Part shown: in pieces, positions 51,723 to 60,896 of the stretch
How positions within the stretch are numbered: the first letter of the stretch is position 1
Layout of the letters: each line of letters opens with the position of its first letter
Assembly: GCF_002102155.1 (NCBI RefSeq)
Contig: NZ_LQOU01000002.1
Coordinates: forward strand, 62,001-126,000
Direction: 5' to 3'
Source: Mycobacterium europaeum
GTDB lineage: Bacteria; Actinomycetota; Actinomycetes; Mycobacteriales; Mycobacteriaceae
DNA: 64,000 nt
The notes under the pieces: model-generated
Told to the model about the DNA's origin: nothing
Seen by the model: the letters and a program-made list of their open reading frames with translations, nothing else
Database searches by the model: none
Position numbers and translations under genes: made by a program

Positions 51723-52147
51723 CCCGGCAGCGGAGCGCCGCAAGCCAGCGCACCGTTGTTGGGATCGGCGTTTCCGGGTGCCGGCCTGACCATCTGGTCG
51801 GTCTGGGTGAAAACGTTGTCGTCGACGTCGATCTCGCAGTGCACGTTGGCCGAGTAAGGGAAGTGCAGCACGATCCGCATCCCGGCCTGCTGTGGGTCGG
51901 GCAGCACGGTGTCGGCCTCGAATACGTTGCCGGGCATGGACGGCAGGTTGGTGGTGTTGGTCTGGCCGCCGTTGATGATGAACGTGGCCTGACTGCCGGT
52001 GGTCAGCGCATCGATGCGGGCACGGTAGGTGATGTTGTGCAGGTCCGCCCGCGCGGTCGCCGGACTCAACTGGGAGCCGACGGCGACGATCGTCGCCACG
52101 GTGATCGGCAGCAACCTGCGGCCGGTGCAGCTCATGGTTGCTGACAT
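51719..52147 (-). CDS. Secreted protein of unknown function
   Basis: A 142-residue ORF with a signal peptide (hydrophobic core about residues 12-25, cleavage likely after A-R-A before D-L). The mature part is beta-rich and has two cysteines (V-H-C-E-I-D and L-A-C-G-A) that could pair. I do not recognise the family. An ATG at 52135 is an equally good start, nearer the signal core. Convergent with coaE. Confidence 0.72.
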   Translation of the reverse strand: MSATMSCTGRRLLPITVATIVAVGSQLSPATARADLHNITYRARIDALTTGSQATFIINGGQTNTTNLPSMPGNVFEADTVLPDPQQAGMRIVLHFPYSANVHCEIDVDDNVFTQTDQMVRPAPGNADPNNGALACGAPLPG

Positions 52148-52177
52148 TACGCCCGCCGGGTGCCCAGGACCAGGTGG

Positions 52178-53185
52178 TCAGGCCACGGTCTCGCGCACCA
52201 CGTCGGCGGCATCTTTGTCCGTGCGAACTCCCAGATAACGCGGGTGGCGCAGCTTCCCGTCACGGGTCCACTCGGTGAAGCCGATCTGGACGACCAATTC
52301 CGGGCGCGCCCAATGCGCGTCGGGCTCCCGCACCAGACCGCGGCTGAAGGGTGGCGTGTCCCGCGTGATCGTCGACAGCCGCTCGTGCAGTCGGCGCAGC
52401 GTGGCGTCGTCGAAGCCGGTGCCCACCTTCCCGGCGTAGACCAGGTCGCGGCCGTCGTAATAGCCGAGCAGCAGCGCCCCCAGCTCGACGCGGCTGCCCT
52501 TGGGGCTGGTGTAGCCGCCGACCACGAACTCCTGGTCACGCACGCACTTGAACTTCAACCAATTCCTCGAGCGGCCACCGTCATACCTCGATTCGGCGAG
52601 CTTGGCGATCACCCCTTCGTCGCCACGTTCGCACGCCGCGCGGTAGGCGGCCAGACCGTCCCCCACCCGATGCGGGGTATACCGCAGCGGATCGCCGAAC
52701 TCGATCGCCTTGCGCAGCAGCCGCTTACGCCACCGCAGCGGCGCATCCACGGTGGACTTGCCGTCGAGGTGCAGCAGGTCGAAGACGTAGTAGAAGACGC
52801 GCACCGGCGACGCCCGGGCCACCGCGGGGTCGGTGATGCCCAGGCGGGCCTGCAACCGGGCGAAGCTGGTGCGCCGCCCCTCGAAAGCCACCACCTCGCC
52901 GTCCAGCACGAAGCGCGTGCTGTGCTGGGCGGCGACCGCGTCGACCAGTTCCGGATAGGTTCCGTTGAGCGGCTGGCGGTTCCGCGACAACAGCCGCACC
53001 CGGTCGCCGTCGCGAAACGCCAGGCAACGCATGCCGTCGAACTTGCGCTCGAAGATCCAGCCCGGATCGGAGAACCGCTTGTCGGTCAGGGTGGCCAGCG
53101 TGGGGGACCGCCAGTCGGGCACCGGCTCGTCGTGCAGCGCCCGGCGCACCGCCTCGGGCAGATCCGCCCCTACGTCGCGCGCCAC
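52178..53185 (-). CDS. ATP-dependent DNA ligase (NHEJ/LigC-LigD-like catalytic domain)
   Basis: A 335-residue stand-alone ligase. Nucleotidyl motif I is E-R-K-F-D-G with the AMP-accepting lysine K48. Motifs III (F-Y-Y-V-F-D-L), IV (D-E-G-V-I-A-K) and V (W-L-K-F-K) follow, then an OB fold from about 215. It lacks the polymerase and nuclease domains of LigD and seals nicks alone. It resembles accessory ligases such as LigC. M. tuberculosis has none at this place as far as I recall. The GTG at 53185 overlaps the DUF402 gene by 16 nt, so they are co-transcribed. Confidence 0.88.
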   Translation of the reverse strand: MARDVGADLPEAVRRALHDEPVPDWRSPTLATLTDKRFSDPGWIFERKFDGMRCLAFRDGDRVRLLSRNRQPLNGTYPELVDAVAAQHSTRFVLDGEVVAFEGRRTSFARLQARLGITDPAVARASPVRVFYYVFDLLHLDGKSTVDAPLRWRKRLLRKAIEFGDPLRYTPHRVGDGLAAYRAACERGDEGVIAKLAESRYDGGRSRNWLKFKCVRDQEFVVGGYTSPKGSRVELGALLLGYYDGRDLVYAGKVGTGFDDATLRRLHERLSTITRDTPPFSRGLVREPDAHWARPELVVQIGFTEWTRDGKLRHPRYLGVRTDKDAADVVRETVA

Positions 53186-53676
53186 GTCAGCTCCATCCCC
53201 TGGCCCGCCAGCCAGCGGGAAAGGTCGTAGCCGTGGCCGGCCAGGCCCGCCACCGCGGCCACGGCGCACCGCACCGCCCGCTCGGCGACCTCCGGCGTCA
53301 GCAAGCCGTGGCGGACGGCCTCCAGCAGTTCGTCGACGTCGGCCAGCTCCGCGCCGTCGCCGGTGCGGACCTCGATGTCGAGGTAGTGGTCTTCCGAACG
53401 CCAGACATCGCGACCGGGGGTGTATTCACCCACGTCCAGGTAGTAGTCGAGTTGACGTTCATGGCCGGGATTGAAGTGAAAGACCGTGGCGCGCAAGCCG
53501 AGCGACGGCAGCAGCCACGACTCGAGGTAGTGGAACTGCACGCGGCCGGGCGTGGGCCTTGCCACGTACAGGCCCCACGGGCGGACCGCATAGTCGTCCA
53601 CGGCCCGCACGATGCCCTTGGGATCGGTGTTGGTGCGGGCGAGGAGGTCGAACGTCTCGCGCTTGGGTGGATGGAT
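53170..53676 (-). CDS. DUF402 protein with apparent ATC start
   Basis: A DUF402 family protein (phosphatase-like fold), 168 residues if read from ATC at 53676. The typical N-terminus (H-P-P-K-R-E-T-F-D then T-N-T-D-P-K-G) is encoded upstream of the first normal start, GTG at 53610, which would remove 22 conserved residues. A TAGGAT -10 lies exactly six bases before the ATC, as if the gene were leaderless with ATG mutated to ATC. A TTG at 53683 is out of frame by a 4-base repeat. Substrate unknown. Family relatives hydrolyse nucleoside di- or triphosphates. Confidence 0.75.
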   Translation of the reverse strand: MHPPKRETFDLLARTNTDPKGIVRAVDDYAVRPWGLYVARPTPGRVQFHYLESWLLPSLGLRATVFHFNPGHERQLDYYLDVGEYTPGRDVWRSEDHYLDIEVRTGDGAELADVDELLEAVRHGLLTPEVAERAVRCAVAAVAGLAGHGYDLSRWLAGQGMELTWRAT

Positions 53677-53685
53677 GAGGCAATC

Positions 53686-56286
53686 CTAGCGTCGCAGCCG
53701 GATTCTCCAGCGCACAAAAGCGGCATAGAACAGCGATAACGCCGCCAGCATGCCCATGTCGAGCAGCCAGACCTTCGACGTGTGCCGCCAGAACCGGTCC
53801 TGGGACAGCAGCGAATCGGGCACCAGGTGCCGCAGGTCGACCGTCGACGCCGCCGCGGCGTAGCCCCAGCGCGCGGGCATCGCGAAGGACAGCTGGTCCA
53901 GCCCCAGCCGGCCGGTGACCGGGACCATGCCGCCGCAGAGCACCAGCTGGGCCATCACCGTCACCACGAACAACGGCATGATCTGCTCGCTGGAACGGAC
54001 CAGCGACGAAATCGCCAGGCCCAGAACCGCCGAGGGCACACAGGTCGCCGCGACGGTCGCGAACAGTTCGGCGGTCGCCCCGACGGCCGAATGGCCGAGC
54101 AGCACGGCGCCCCGCGTGGGTGCGCTCTTGCCGATCACCACGATCGCGGTGACGACCGCCGACTGCAGGATCGCGAACCCGCAGAACACCGCCGTCTTCG
54201 CGAGCAGATACGCCGTGGTCGACAACCCGACCGCCTGCTCGCGCTGGAAGACGGGCCGTTCGCCGACCAGGTCGCGAATGGTCAGCGCGGTGCCCATGAA
54301 CGCCGCGGCGGGCATCAGCAGGGCCAGGATCTGCGCTGCTTCGTCGGGAGTCCCGGCGTTCGCGCCCGGCAGGTGGAATCCGTTGGCGCCCGGGACGGTC
54401 AGCGACAGCGAACCCAGGATGAACGGCAACAGCGCCAGGAAGGCGAAGTAGGCACGGTCGGCGATTACCAGGCGGACCTGCCGCCGGGCGACCGTCGAAA
54501 TCTGGCGCCGCACACTGGTATGCACCGGCTCGCCCAGGGCGCCCGGCTCACCGGCCTTGTCCGGCAACGGCTTCGACGGCCGCTTCTCGGCGTCCCGCCG
54601 CTCCACGAAGCGCCGGTTGGCCTCCTCGGGATCGGCGCCCACCCGGGTGAAGATCTTCGCCCAGTTGGTGGTGCCCATCGCCGCGCCGATCTGGTCGGGC
54701 GGGCCGCAGTAGGCCGTCTTGCCGCCCGGGGCCACCAGCAGCAGCTGGTCACAGGTGTCGAGGTAGGACAGCATGTGCGTCACCACGATCACCACCCGAC
54801 CGGCGTCGGCCAGCTGCCGCAGCATGGTCATGACCTGGTGGTCGAGCGCCGGGTCCAGGCCCGAGGTGGGCTCGTCGAGGATCAGCAGCGACGGGCCGGT
54901 GAGCAGCTCCAGCGCCACCGACGCGCGTTTGCGCTGACCACCGGACAGCTTGTCCACCCGGGTGTCGGCGTGTTTGCTCAGGTCGAGCTCCTCGAGGACC
55001 TGCGCGACGACCTTCGCCCGGTCGGATTTGCCGGTGTCGGGCGGCAGGCGCAGTTCGGCGGCGTAGCCGAGCGCCTGGTTGATCGTCAGCTGCCGGTGCA
55101 CCACGTCGTCTTGCGGGACCATGCCGATGCGGCTGCGCAGCGACGCGTACTCGGCGTGAATGTCGTGGCCCTCGAACGTGACCGAGCCGGAGCTGGGCGT
55201 GGTGTAGCCGGTGATGAGCCTGGCCAGTGTGCTCTTTCCGGCGCCCGACCCGCCGATGACGGCGGTCAGCGTGCCGGGGCGCGCGATCAGCGAGATGTCG
55301 TCGAGCAGTTGTTTGCCGTTGTCGACGACGTACTTGACGTTGCGCACCTCCAGGCCGCCGCCGCGCGTCGCGGCCTCGCTGCGTTCGGCCAGGGTGCCGT
55401 CGCGGAAAACGAGGTCGACGTTGCCGATGGTGACGACGTCGTCGTCGGTCAGGATCGCCGACCCGACGCGGGTGCCGTTGACGAAGGTTCCGTTGATGCT
55501 GTTGTCCCGGATCTCGGTGCCCAGCGGCGTCTGCACCAACGTCGCGTGCCGGCGGGAGGCCAGCACGTCGGGGACGACGATGTCGCACTCGGCCGCGCGG
55601 CCGATCGTCAGGGCGCGGGTGCCCGCGGCCGCCGACGAGCGCGGGGAGAGCAGCTTGACGAAGCGCGTCGACAGGGTCGACACGTCGGCCGTCTCGGCGT
55701 CGACCACGGTGAATTCGGCGGGCGGCGTCGAGCCCGGCGGGGACGGCGGTCCGGCGTGCACGACGGTGGTCCGCTCGTCGGGGGGCGCGGCGCGCAGCGG
55801 GCTGTGCGGCGCCTGGCGGGCCGGTGAAATGCGCTGCCTGCGCGGGGGATCCGGCGGCCCGGCCGGCTCTGGCCGGCGGGTGCGATTCGTTTGCTCGGGC
55901 AACGCCGACCACGCCAGCGTCGGCGGCCCGGGCTGCGGGACCGGCCGGGTCCGGCCCGGCCGGTCGGTGTAGCCCTGTTGCGGCCCGACGGCGAAGGTCA
56001 GCCGCGGTCCCCGCGGATTGCCGACGTGAATGCTCTGACCGTCGTGGACGTCGATGACCGGCATCCGATAACCGTTGAGGTAGGTGCCGTTCAGCGAGCC
56101 GTTGTCAATCGCCAACCAGCGGCCCTGATCGAAACGCACGATCAGGTGGGCACGCGAGATGCGCGGATCGTCGATGCGCATGTCGGCCTGCATGTCGCGG
56201 CCGACGACCACTTCGTGGCCGGCGGCGAAGGATCGTTGGTACCCGTCGTGCCGGATCGTCAGGATGGGCGGGGCGGGGCGGGTCAC
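53686..56286 (-). CDS. FHA-domain ABC exporter (Rv1747-like)
   Basis: An 866-residue protein, nearly the length of Rv1747. FHA domain 1 (about 25-85) has G-R-D, S-R-A-H and N-G-S-L-N-G-T. A Thr/Pro-rich linker follows. FHA domain 2 (about 225-290) has G-R-A, S-R-R-H and N-S-I-N-G-T. The ATPase (about 310-540) has G-G-S-G-A-G-K-S-T, L-S-G-G-Q-R-K-R and L-L-I-L-D-E-P-T. Six C-terminal helices form the ABC2 permease (about 610-865). Rv1747 exports cell-envelope glycolipid and is controlled by phosphothreonine-FHA contacts after PknF phosphorylation. Here a related kinase gene is divergent from it. Confidence 0.92.
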   Translation of the reverse strand: MTRPAPPILTIRHDGYQRSFAAGHEVVVGRDMQADMRIDDPRISRAHLIVRFDQGRWLAIDNGSLNGTYLNGYRMPVIDVHDGQSIHVGNPRGPRLTFAVGPQQGYTDRPGRTRPVPQPGPPTLAWSALPEQTNRTRRPEPAGPPDPPRRQRISPARQAPHSPLRAAPPDERTTVVHAGPPSPPGSTPPAEFTVVDAETADVSTLSTRFVKLLSPRSSAAAGTRALTIGRAAECDIVVPDVLASRRHATLVQTPLGTEIRDNSINGTFVNGTRVGSAILTDDDVVTIGNVDLVFRDGTLAERSEAATRGGGLEVRNVKYVVDNGKQLLDDISLIARPGTLTAVIGGSGAGKSTLARLITGYTTPSSGSVTFEGHDIHAEYASLRSRIGMVPQDDVVHRQLTINQALGYAAELRLPPDTGKSDRAKVVAQVLEELDLSKHADTRVDKLSGGQRKRASVALELLTGPSLLILDEPTSGLDPALDHQVMTMLRQLADAGRVVIVVTHMLSYLDTCDQLLLVAPGGKTAYCGPPDQIGAAMGTTNWAKIFTRVGADPEEANRRFVERRDAEKRPSKPLPDKAGEPGALGEPVHTSVRRQISTVARRQVRLVIADRAYFAFLALLPFILGSLSLTVPGANGFHLPGANAGTPDEAAQILALLMPAAAFMGTALTIRDLVGERPVFQREQAVGLSTTAYLLAKTAVFCGFAILQSAVVTAIVVIGKSAPTRGAVLLGHSAVGATAELFATVAATCVPSAVLGLAISSLVRSSEQIMPLFVVTVMAQLVLCGGMVPVTGRLGLDQLSFAMPARWGYAAAASTVDLRHLVPDSLLSQDRFWRHTSKVWLLDMGMLAALSLFYAAFVRWRIRLRR

Positions 56287-56340
56287 TATTCAAGTATCGG
56301 TGCGCGCGTGGGTGCTTTCCGTTGAGGCGCCTGTGATTTC

Positions 56341-56380
56341 GCTATGTTTCGGCGGCGGGCACTCATAGCCGTTTCATAGC
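56341..56380. promoter_or_regulatory. Repeats in the kinase/exporter intergenic region
   Basis: TCATAGC occurs twice as direct repeats 11 bp apart (56363-56369 and 56374-56380), about one helical turn, and GCTATG at 56341-56346 is its inverted partner. They lie between the divergent FHA-ABC exporter and kinase genes and could be a regulator site. Short motif, low certainty. Confidence 0.3.
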
Positions 56381-56477
56381 TTGGTGAGGCGAAGCCCCCA
56401 CCGGGATCCGGCATGATCTTGAACGTAGGGGGAGACTGCCCGCGCGCCGGGGCGGCTAAGAGGGGGTGAAGTGATCG

Positions 56478-58517
56478 ATGGACGAGGACAAGGACGCCAC
56501 CCGGCGCATCGGCGCCGGGCGCCGGTTGTTGAGCAACCCGGGTCAGGCCCGCGCGGCGCTGCGCGCGGGCCTTCACTCCGTGCCCGCGGTCACCCTCGCC
56601 CACCTGTTTCGTCGCATCCCGCCGGTCAGTTCGGCCCCGAGCGCGCCGGCCGAGGCGGCGTCGCGGCCCGGCAAGGGCGACGGTTCCCGCCCGGCGATCA
56701 CCGGCGGGGCGCCGTTCGCGGGGTACACGATCTTGCGCCAGCTGGGCGCCGGGGGCATGGCCGAGGTGTATCTGGCGCTGCATCCCCGGTTACCCCGTCG
56801 TGACGTCATCAAGGTCCTGGCCGAGGCGGTCACGGCCGACCCCGAGTTTCGCGAAAGGTTCAACCGGGAGGCCGATCTCGCCGCGACGCTGTGGCATCCC
56901 CACGTCGTAGGCGTGCACGACCGGGGGGAATTCAACGGTCACCTCTGGATTTCCATGGACTACGTCGAGGGCACCGACGCCTCCCGCCTGGTGAAGGAGC
57001 GCCACCGCGACGGGATGCCGATCGACGAGGTGCGCGCCATCGTGCACGCCGTCGCGGGCGCACTCGATTACGCCCACGACCGGGGGCTGCTGCACCGTGA
57101 CGTCAAACCGGCCAACATCCTGCTCACCCACCCCGATGACGGTGACCGCCGAATCCTGTTGGCCGACTTCGGTGTCGCACGCCACCTCGGTGACATCAGC
57201 GGGATCACCGAGACGAACGTCGCCGTCGGAACGGTGGCCTACGCCGCGCCGGAACAGTTGACGGGGTCCAACATCGACGGGCGCGCGGACCAATACGCTT
57301 TGGCCGCAACGGCTTTTCATCTGCTCACCGGTGCGCCGCCGTTTCAGCATTCGAATCCGATCGCGGTGATCGGCCAGCACCTGCACGAGGAGCCGCCCCG
57401 GCTCAGCGATTGCCGACCGGAGCTGGCCCACCTCGACGGGGTGTTCGCCAGGGCCCTGGCCAAACACCCCGAAGAACGGTTCGAGCGGTGCCGCGCGTTC
57501 GCCGCCGCCGTCTGCGAGCCATTCGACGACCTCGCCGCAGCCGGCCCGCGCGGGATGTCGCCGGCGTCGCGGCGCGGCGTCGTGGCGACGATGCACCACC
57601 GGCTGTCCGCGCGGACGCGGTGGGCGGTCGGGCTGGTGTGCGCGATGCTCATCGCCGTGGCGGCCACCTGGTCGGCGCTGTACTCATTCGAGCCGGACAC
57701 GCCGCCGAGCACCCCCGCGCTCGCGTCCAAACCGTCCGTCCCCGCGCCCAGCGCCGCGCCGGCCGGCTCCGGCGGACCCGTGCTCAACGGGACCTACAAG
57801 CTGGACTACGACCAGAGCAGGCGCACCACCAACGGCGTCGCGATCCGCCACGACGGCCCGGCCACCGGGTGGTGGGCCTTCCGTTCCGCGTGCACCGCCA
57901 ACGGGTGCGCGGCCACCGCGGGACGGCTGGACAACGCCACCCATCAGACGGCCGCCGGCCAGACGGACACCTTGCGTTTCGTCGGGAGCTACTGGCAGGG
58001 CGCCCCGCAACTGGACCGGCTGGGCTGCACCCCGCCCGACGGGCAGGCCCAGGCCAGCCAGCAGGAGACCCTGGCGCGGTCGCTGGCGCCGCAGGCCGAC
58101 GGCAGCCTGCGCGGCACCGTGACCGAGACCGTGCTGACCAACGAGTGCGGCGCGCAGGGCGCGGTGGTGCGGGTGCCCGTGGTGGCCACCCGGGTCGGCG
58201 ACGTGCCGGCCGGGGTGAACCTGGGCGACCCCGCCCAGGCCGTCAGCGCGTCGACGGCGGCAGCGGCCCCGGCGCCGCCCATCCTCGGCGCGGTGTGCGG
58301 CGACGTCGGCAAGCTGGCCTACGACCCCACCAACAGCGAGCAGATCGTCTGCGAGGGCAACAGCTGGGCCAAGGCCCCGATCACGATGGGCGTGCACGCC
58401 GCCGGCAGCTCCTGCGACCGGCCGGGCACCTCGGTGTTCGCCATGACCACCTCGAACGACGGTTATCTGCTGCAGTGCGATCCCGTCACCCGGACCTGGA
58501 CCCGTCCGGGGGGATAG
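56478..58517 (+). CDS. Transmembrane Ser/Thr protein kinase (PknF-like catalytic domain)
   Basis: A 679-residue kinase. An 80-residue N-terminal extension precedes the catalytic domain (about 82-345) with G-A-G-G-M-A-E-V-Y, the lysine in [22 protein letters not shown] and A-A-P-E-Q. One helix lies near 385-408. The outer part (about 440-679) has several cysteines and is probably a sensor. The kinase domain closely resembles PknF, whose substrate is Rv1747, and the Rv1747-like exporter is divergent 190 nt away. The ATG at 56478 is preceded by a purine-rich GGGGGTGAAG. Confidence 0.9.
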   Translation: MDEDKDATRRIGAGRRLLSNPGQARAALRAGLHSVPAVTLAHLFRRIPPVSSAPSAPAEAASRPGKGDGSRPAITGGAPFAGYTILRQLGAGGMAEVYLALHPRLPRRDVIKVLAEAVTADPEFRERFNREADLAATLWHPHVVGVHDRGEFNGHLWISMDYVEGTDASRLVKERHRDGMPIDEVRAIVHAVAGALDYAHDRGLLHRDVKPANILLTHPDDGDRRILLADFGVARHLGDISGITETNVAVGTVAYAAPEQLTGSNIDGRADQYALAATAFHLLTGAPPFQHSNPIAVIGQHLHEEPPRLSDCRPELAHLDGVFARALAKHPEERFERCRAFAAAVCEPFDDLAAAGPRGMSPASRRGVVATMHHRLSARTRWAVGLVCAMLIAVAATWSALYSFEPDTPPSTPALASKPSVPAPSAAPAGSGGPVLNGTYKLDYDQSRRTTNGVAIRHDGPATGWWAFRSACTANGCAATAGRLDNATHQTAAGQTDTLRFVGSYWQGAPQLDRLGCTPPDGQAQASQQETLARSLAPQADGSLRGTVTETVLTNECGAQGAVVRVPVVATRVGDVPAGVNLGDPAQAVSASTAAAAPAPPILGAVCGDVGKLAYDPTNSEQIVCEGNSWAKAPITMGVHAAGSSCDRPGTSVFAMTTSNDGYLLQCDPVTRTWTRPGG

Positions 58518-58548
58518 GCGGCGGAGTTGGCTACCAATAGGTGACTCG

Positions 58549-58580
58549 CGAACGTGATATCGGCCGCGCTATCACGTTCG
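58549..58580. promoter_or_regulatory. Perfect 11-bp inverted repeat between the kinase gene and uvrB
   Basis: CGAACGTGATA (58549-58559) and TATCACGTTCG (58570-58580) are perfect complements around 10 bp. It has no T-tract, so an operator is as likely as a terminator. The half-sites CGAAC and GTTCG recall the mycobacterial SOS box, but that requires only 4 bp between them, so LexA binding is not expected. Confidence 0.65.
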
Positions 58581-58649
58581 ACGGTCGTCTTGTCCTTCTG
58601 AACCGGTACTCATGTGACGGGTGTGGCTGCCGCGGCCAGCTCCCGACAC

Positions 58650-58672
58650 TTGTCGGTACACGGCTCTACCCT
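58650..58672 (+). promoter_or_regulatory. uvrB promoter of the RecA-independent DNA-damage type
   Basis: TTGTCGGTA (58650-58658), exactly eight bases, then TACCCT (58667-58672). This fits TTGTCRGTG-N8-TAN3T, the promoter class activated by PafBC in mycobacteria, with one mismatch at the last upstream base. The uvrB ATG follows after six bases, so the mRNA is probably leaderless. Confidence 0.78.
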
Positions 58673-58678
58673 GGTGGC

Positions 58679-60838
58679 ATGGCTTTCGCCACGGAACATC
58701 CGGTGGTCGCACATTCGGAATACCGCGCGGTCGACGAGGTCGTGCGGGTCGGCGGCCACTTCGAGGTCGTCAGCCCGTACGCGCCCGCCGGCGACCAGCC
58801 GGCCGCCATCGACGAGCTGGAACGCCGCATCAGGGCGGGTGAGCGCGACGTGGTGCTGCTGGGCGCGACCGGCACGGGGAAGTCGGCCACCACCGCCTGG
58901 CTCATCGAGCGGCTGCAGCGGCCCACGCTGGTCATGGCGCCGAACAAGACGCTGGCCGCACAGCTGGCCAACGAACTGCGAGAGATGTTGCCGCACAACG
59001 CGGTCGAGTACTTCGTGTCGTACTACGACTACTACCAGCCGGAGGCGTACATCGCGCAGACCGACACCTACATCGAGAAGGACAGCTCGATCAACGACGA
59101 CGTGGAGCGGCTGCGGCACTCCGCGACGTCGTCGCTGCTCTCCCGGCGCGACGTGGTCGTGGTGGCCTCGGTGTCGTGCATCTACGGTCTGGGCACGCCG
59201 CAGTCGTATCTGGACCGGTCCGTGGAACTCGGCGTGGGCACCGAGGTGCCCCGCGACGCGCTGCTGCGGCTGCTGGTCGACGTGCAGTACACCCGCAACG
59301 ACCTGTCCTTCACCCGGGGCTCGTTCCGGGTGCGCGGTGACACGGTCGAGATCATCCCGTCCTACGAAGAGCTGGCGGTCCGTATCGAGTTCTTCGGCGA
59401 CGAGATCGAGGCGCTGTACTACCTGCACCCGCTGACCGGCGACGTGATCCGCCAGGTCGACTCGCTGCGCATCTTCCCGGCCACCCACTACGTCGCCGGT
59501 CCGGAGCGGATGGCCCACGCCATCTCGACGATCGAGGAGGAGCTGGCGGGGCGGCTGGCCGAGCTGGAGGGCCAGGGCAAGCTGCTGGAGGCGCAGCGGC
59601 TGCGGATGCGCACCAACTACGACATCGAGATGATGCGCCAGGTGGGCTTCTGCTCGGGCATCGAGAACTACTCGCGCCACATCGACGGCCGTGGCCCCGG
59701 CTCGCCGCCGGCGACCCTGCTCGACTACTTCCCGGAGGACTTCCTGCTCGTCATCGACGAGTCCCACGTCACGGTGCCGCAGATCGGCGGCATGTACGAG
59801 GGCGACATGTCCCGCAAGCGCAACCTGGTCGAATACGGGTTCCGGCTGCCGTCCGCCTGCGACAACCGCCCGCTGACCTGGGAGGAGTTCGCCGACCGGA
59901 TCGGGCAGACGGTGTACCTGTCGGCCACCCCGGGGCCCTACGAACTCAGCCAGGCCGGCGGCGAGTTCGTCGAGCAGGTCATCCGGCCGACCGGCCTGGT
60001 GGACCCGAAAGTCGTGGTCAAGCCGACCAAGGGCCAGATCGACGACCTGATCGGCGAGATCCGCAAGCGCACCGACGCCGACGAGCGGGTGCTGGTCACC
60101 ACTTTGACCAAGAAGATGGCCGAGGACCTCACCGACTACCTGCTGGAGATGGGCGTTCGGGTGCGCTACCTGCACTCAGAGGTCGACACGCTACGTCGCG
60201 TGGAACTGCTCCGCCAGCTACGCCTGGGCGAGTACGACGTGCTCGTCGGCATCAACTTGCTGCGCGAGGGCCTGGACCTTCCGGAGGTGTCGCTGGTGGC
60301 GATCCTGGACGCCGACAAGGAGGGCTTCCTGCGGTCCTCGCGCAGCCTGATCCAGACCATCGGCCGCGCCGCCCGCAACGTGTCCGGCGAAGTGCACATG
60401 TACGCCGACTCGATCACCGACTCGATGAAGGAGGCGATCGACGAGACCGAACGGCGCCGGGCCAAGCAGATCGCCTACAACGAGGCCCACGGCATCGACC
60501 CGCAGCCGCTGCGCAAGAAGATCGCCGACATCCTCGACCAGGTCTATCGCGAGGCAGACGACACGGAAACGGTCGGGATCGGCGGGTCCGGGCGCAACGC
60601 CTCCCGGGGCCGGCGCGCCCAGGGCGAACCGGGCCGCGCCGTCAGCGCCGGCGTCTTCGAGGGCCGCGACACGACCAGCATGCCGCGCGCCGAACTGGCC
60701 GACCTGATCAAGGACCTGACCGAGCAGATGATGGCCGCCGCGCGTGACTTGCAGTTCGAGCTGGCCGCGCGCTTCCGCGACGAGATCGCCGACCTGAAGA
60801 AGGAACTGCGGGGGATGGACGCCGCCGGCCTGAAATGA
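58679..60838 (+). CDS. uvrB: Excinuclease ABC subunit B
   Basis: A 719-residue helicase-like subunit of nucleotide excision repair that verifies damage handed over by UvrA and recruits UvrC. Walker A G-A-T-G-T-G-K-S, the beta-hairpin region [13 protein letters not shown], Walker B D-E-S-H-V, helicase motif [10 protein letters not shown] and a C-terminal UVR coiled coil are present. The ATG at 58679 lies six bases from the -10, the best start. The frame extends back to 58541 without support. About 20 residues longer at the N-terminus than the M. tuberculosis form I remember. Confidence 0.96.
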   Translation: MAFATEHPVVAHSEYRAVDEVVRVGGHFEVVSPYAPAGDQPAAIDELERRIRAGERDVVLLGATGTGKSATTAWLIERLQRPTLVMAPNKTLAAQLANELREMLPHNAVEYFVSYYDYYQPEAYIAQTDTYIEKDSSINDDVERLRHSATSSLLSRRDVVVVASVSCIYGLGTPQSYLDRSVELGVGTEVPRDALLRLLVDVQYTRNDLSFTRGSFRVRGDTVEIIPSYEELAVRIEFFGDEIEALYYLHPLTGDVIRQVDSLRIFPATHYVAGPERMAHAISTIEEELAGRLAELEGQGKLLEAQRLRMRTNYDIEMMRQVGFCSGIENYSRHIDGRGPGSPPATLLDYFPEDFLLVIDESHVTVPQIGGMYEGDMSRKRNLVEYGFRLPSACDNRPLTWEEFADRIGQTVYLSATPGPYELSQAGGEFVEQVIRPTGLVDPKVVVKPTKGQIDDLIGEIRKRTDADERVLVTTLTKKMAEDLTDYLLEMGVRVRYLHSEVDTLRRVELLRQLRLGEYDVLVGINLLREGLDLPEVSLVAILDADKEGFLRSSRSLIQTIGRAARNVSGEVHMYADSITDSMKEAIDETERRRAKQIAYNEAHGIDPQPLRKKIADILDQVYREADDTETVGIGGSGRNASRGRRAQGEPGRAVSAGVFEGRDTTSMPRAELADLIKDLTEQMMAAARDLQFELAARFRDEIADLKKELRGMDAAGLK

Positions 60839-60884
60839 GTTTGCTGGCAGCACATCTCGGATTGGCGGCCCCGAAGACACCCCA

Positions 60885-60890
60885 TACGGT
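60885..60890 (+). promoter_or_regulatory. -10 of a likely leaderless transporter transcript
   Basis: TACGGT (TANNNT) lies six bases before the GTG at 60897, in the short gap after uvrB. No separate ribosome site fits better, although AGAAGG touches the start. Confidence 0.4.
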
Positions 60891-60896
60891 AGAAGG

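Noticed and set aside
53459-53683. 74-codon frame starting TTG at 53683
   Set aside because: The start overlaps the probable -10, and the frame differs from the conserved DUF402 frame after a few codons.
53782-55827. 681-codon plus-strand frame
   Set aside because: Antisense to the FHA-ABC exporter, whose motifs are unambiguous.
58549-58580. LexA (SOS) box before uvrB
   Set aside because: The half-sites are 22 bp apart instead of 4 bp.
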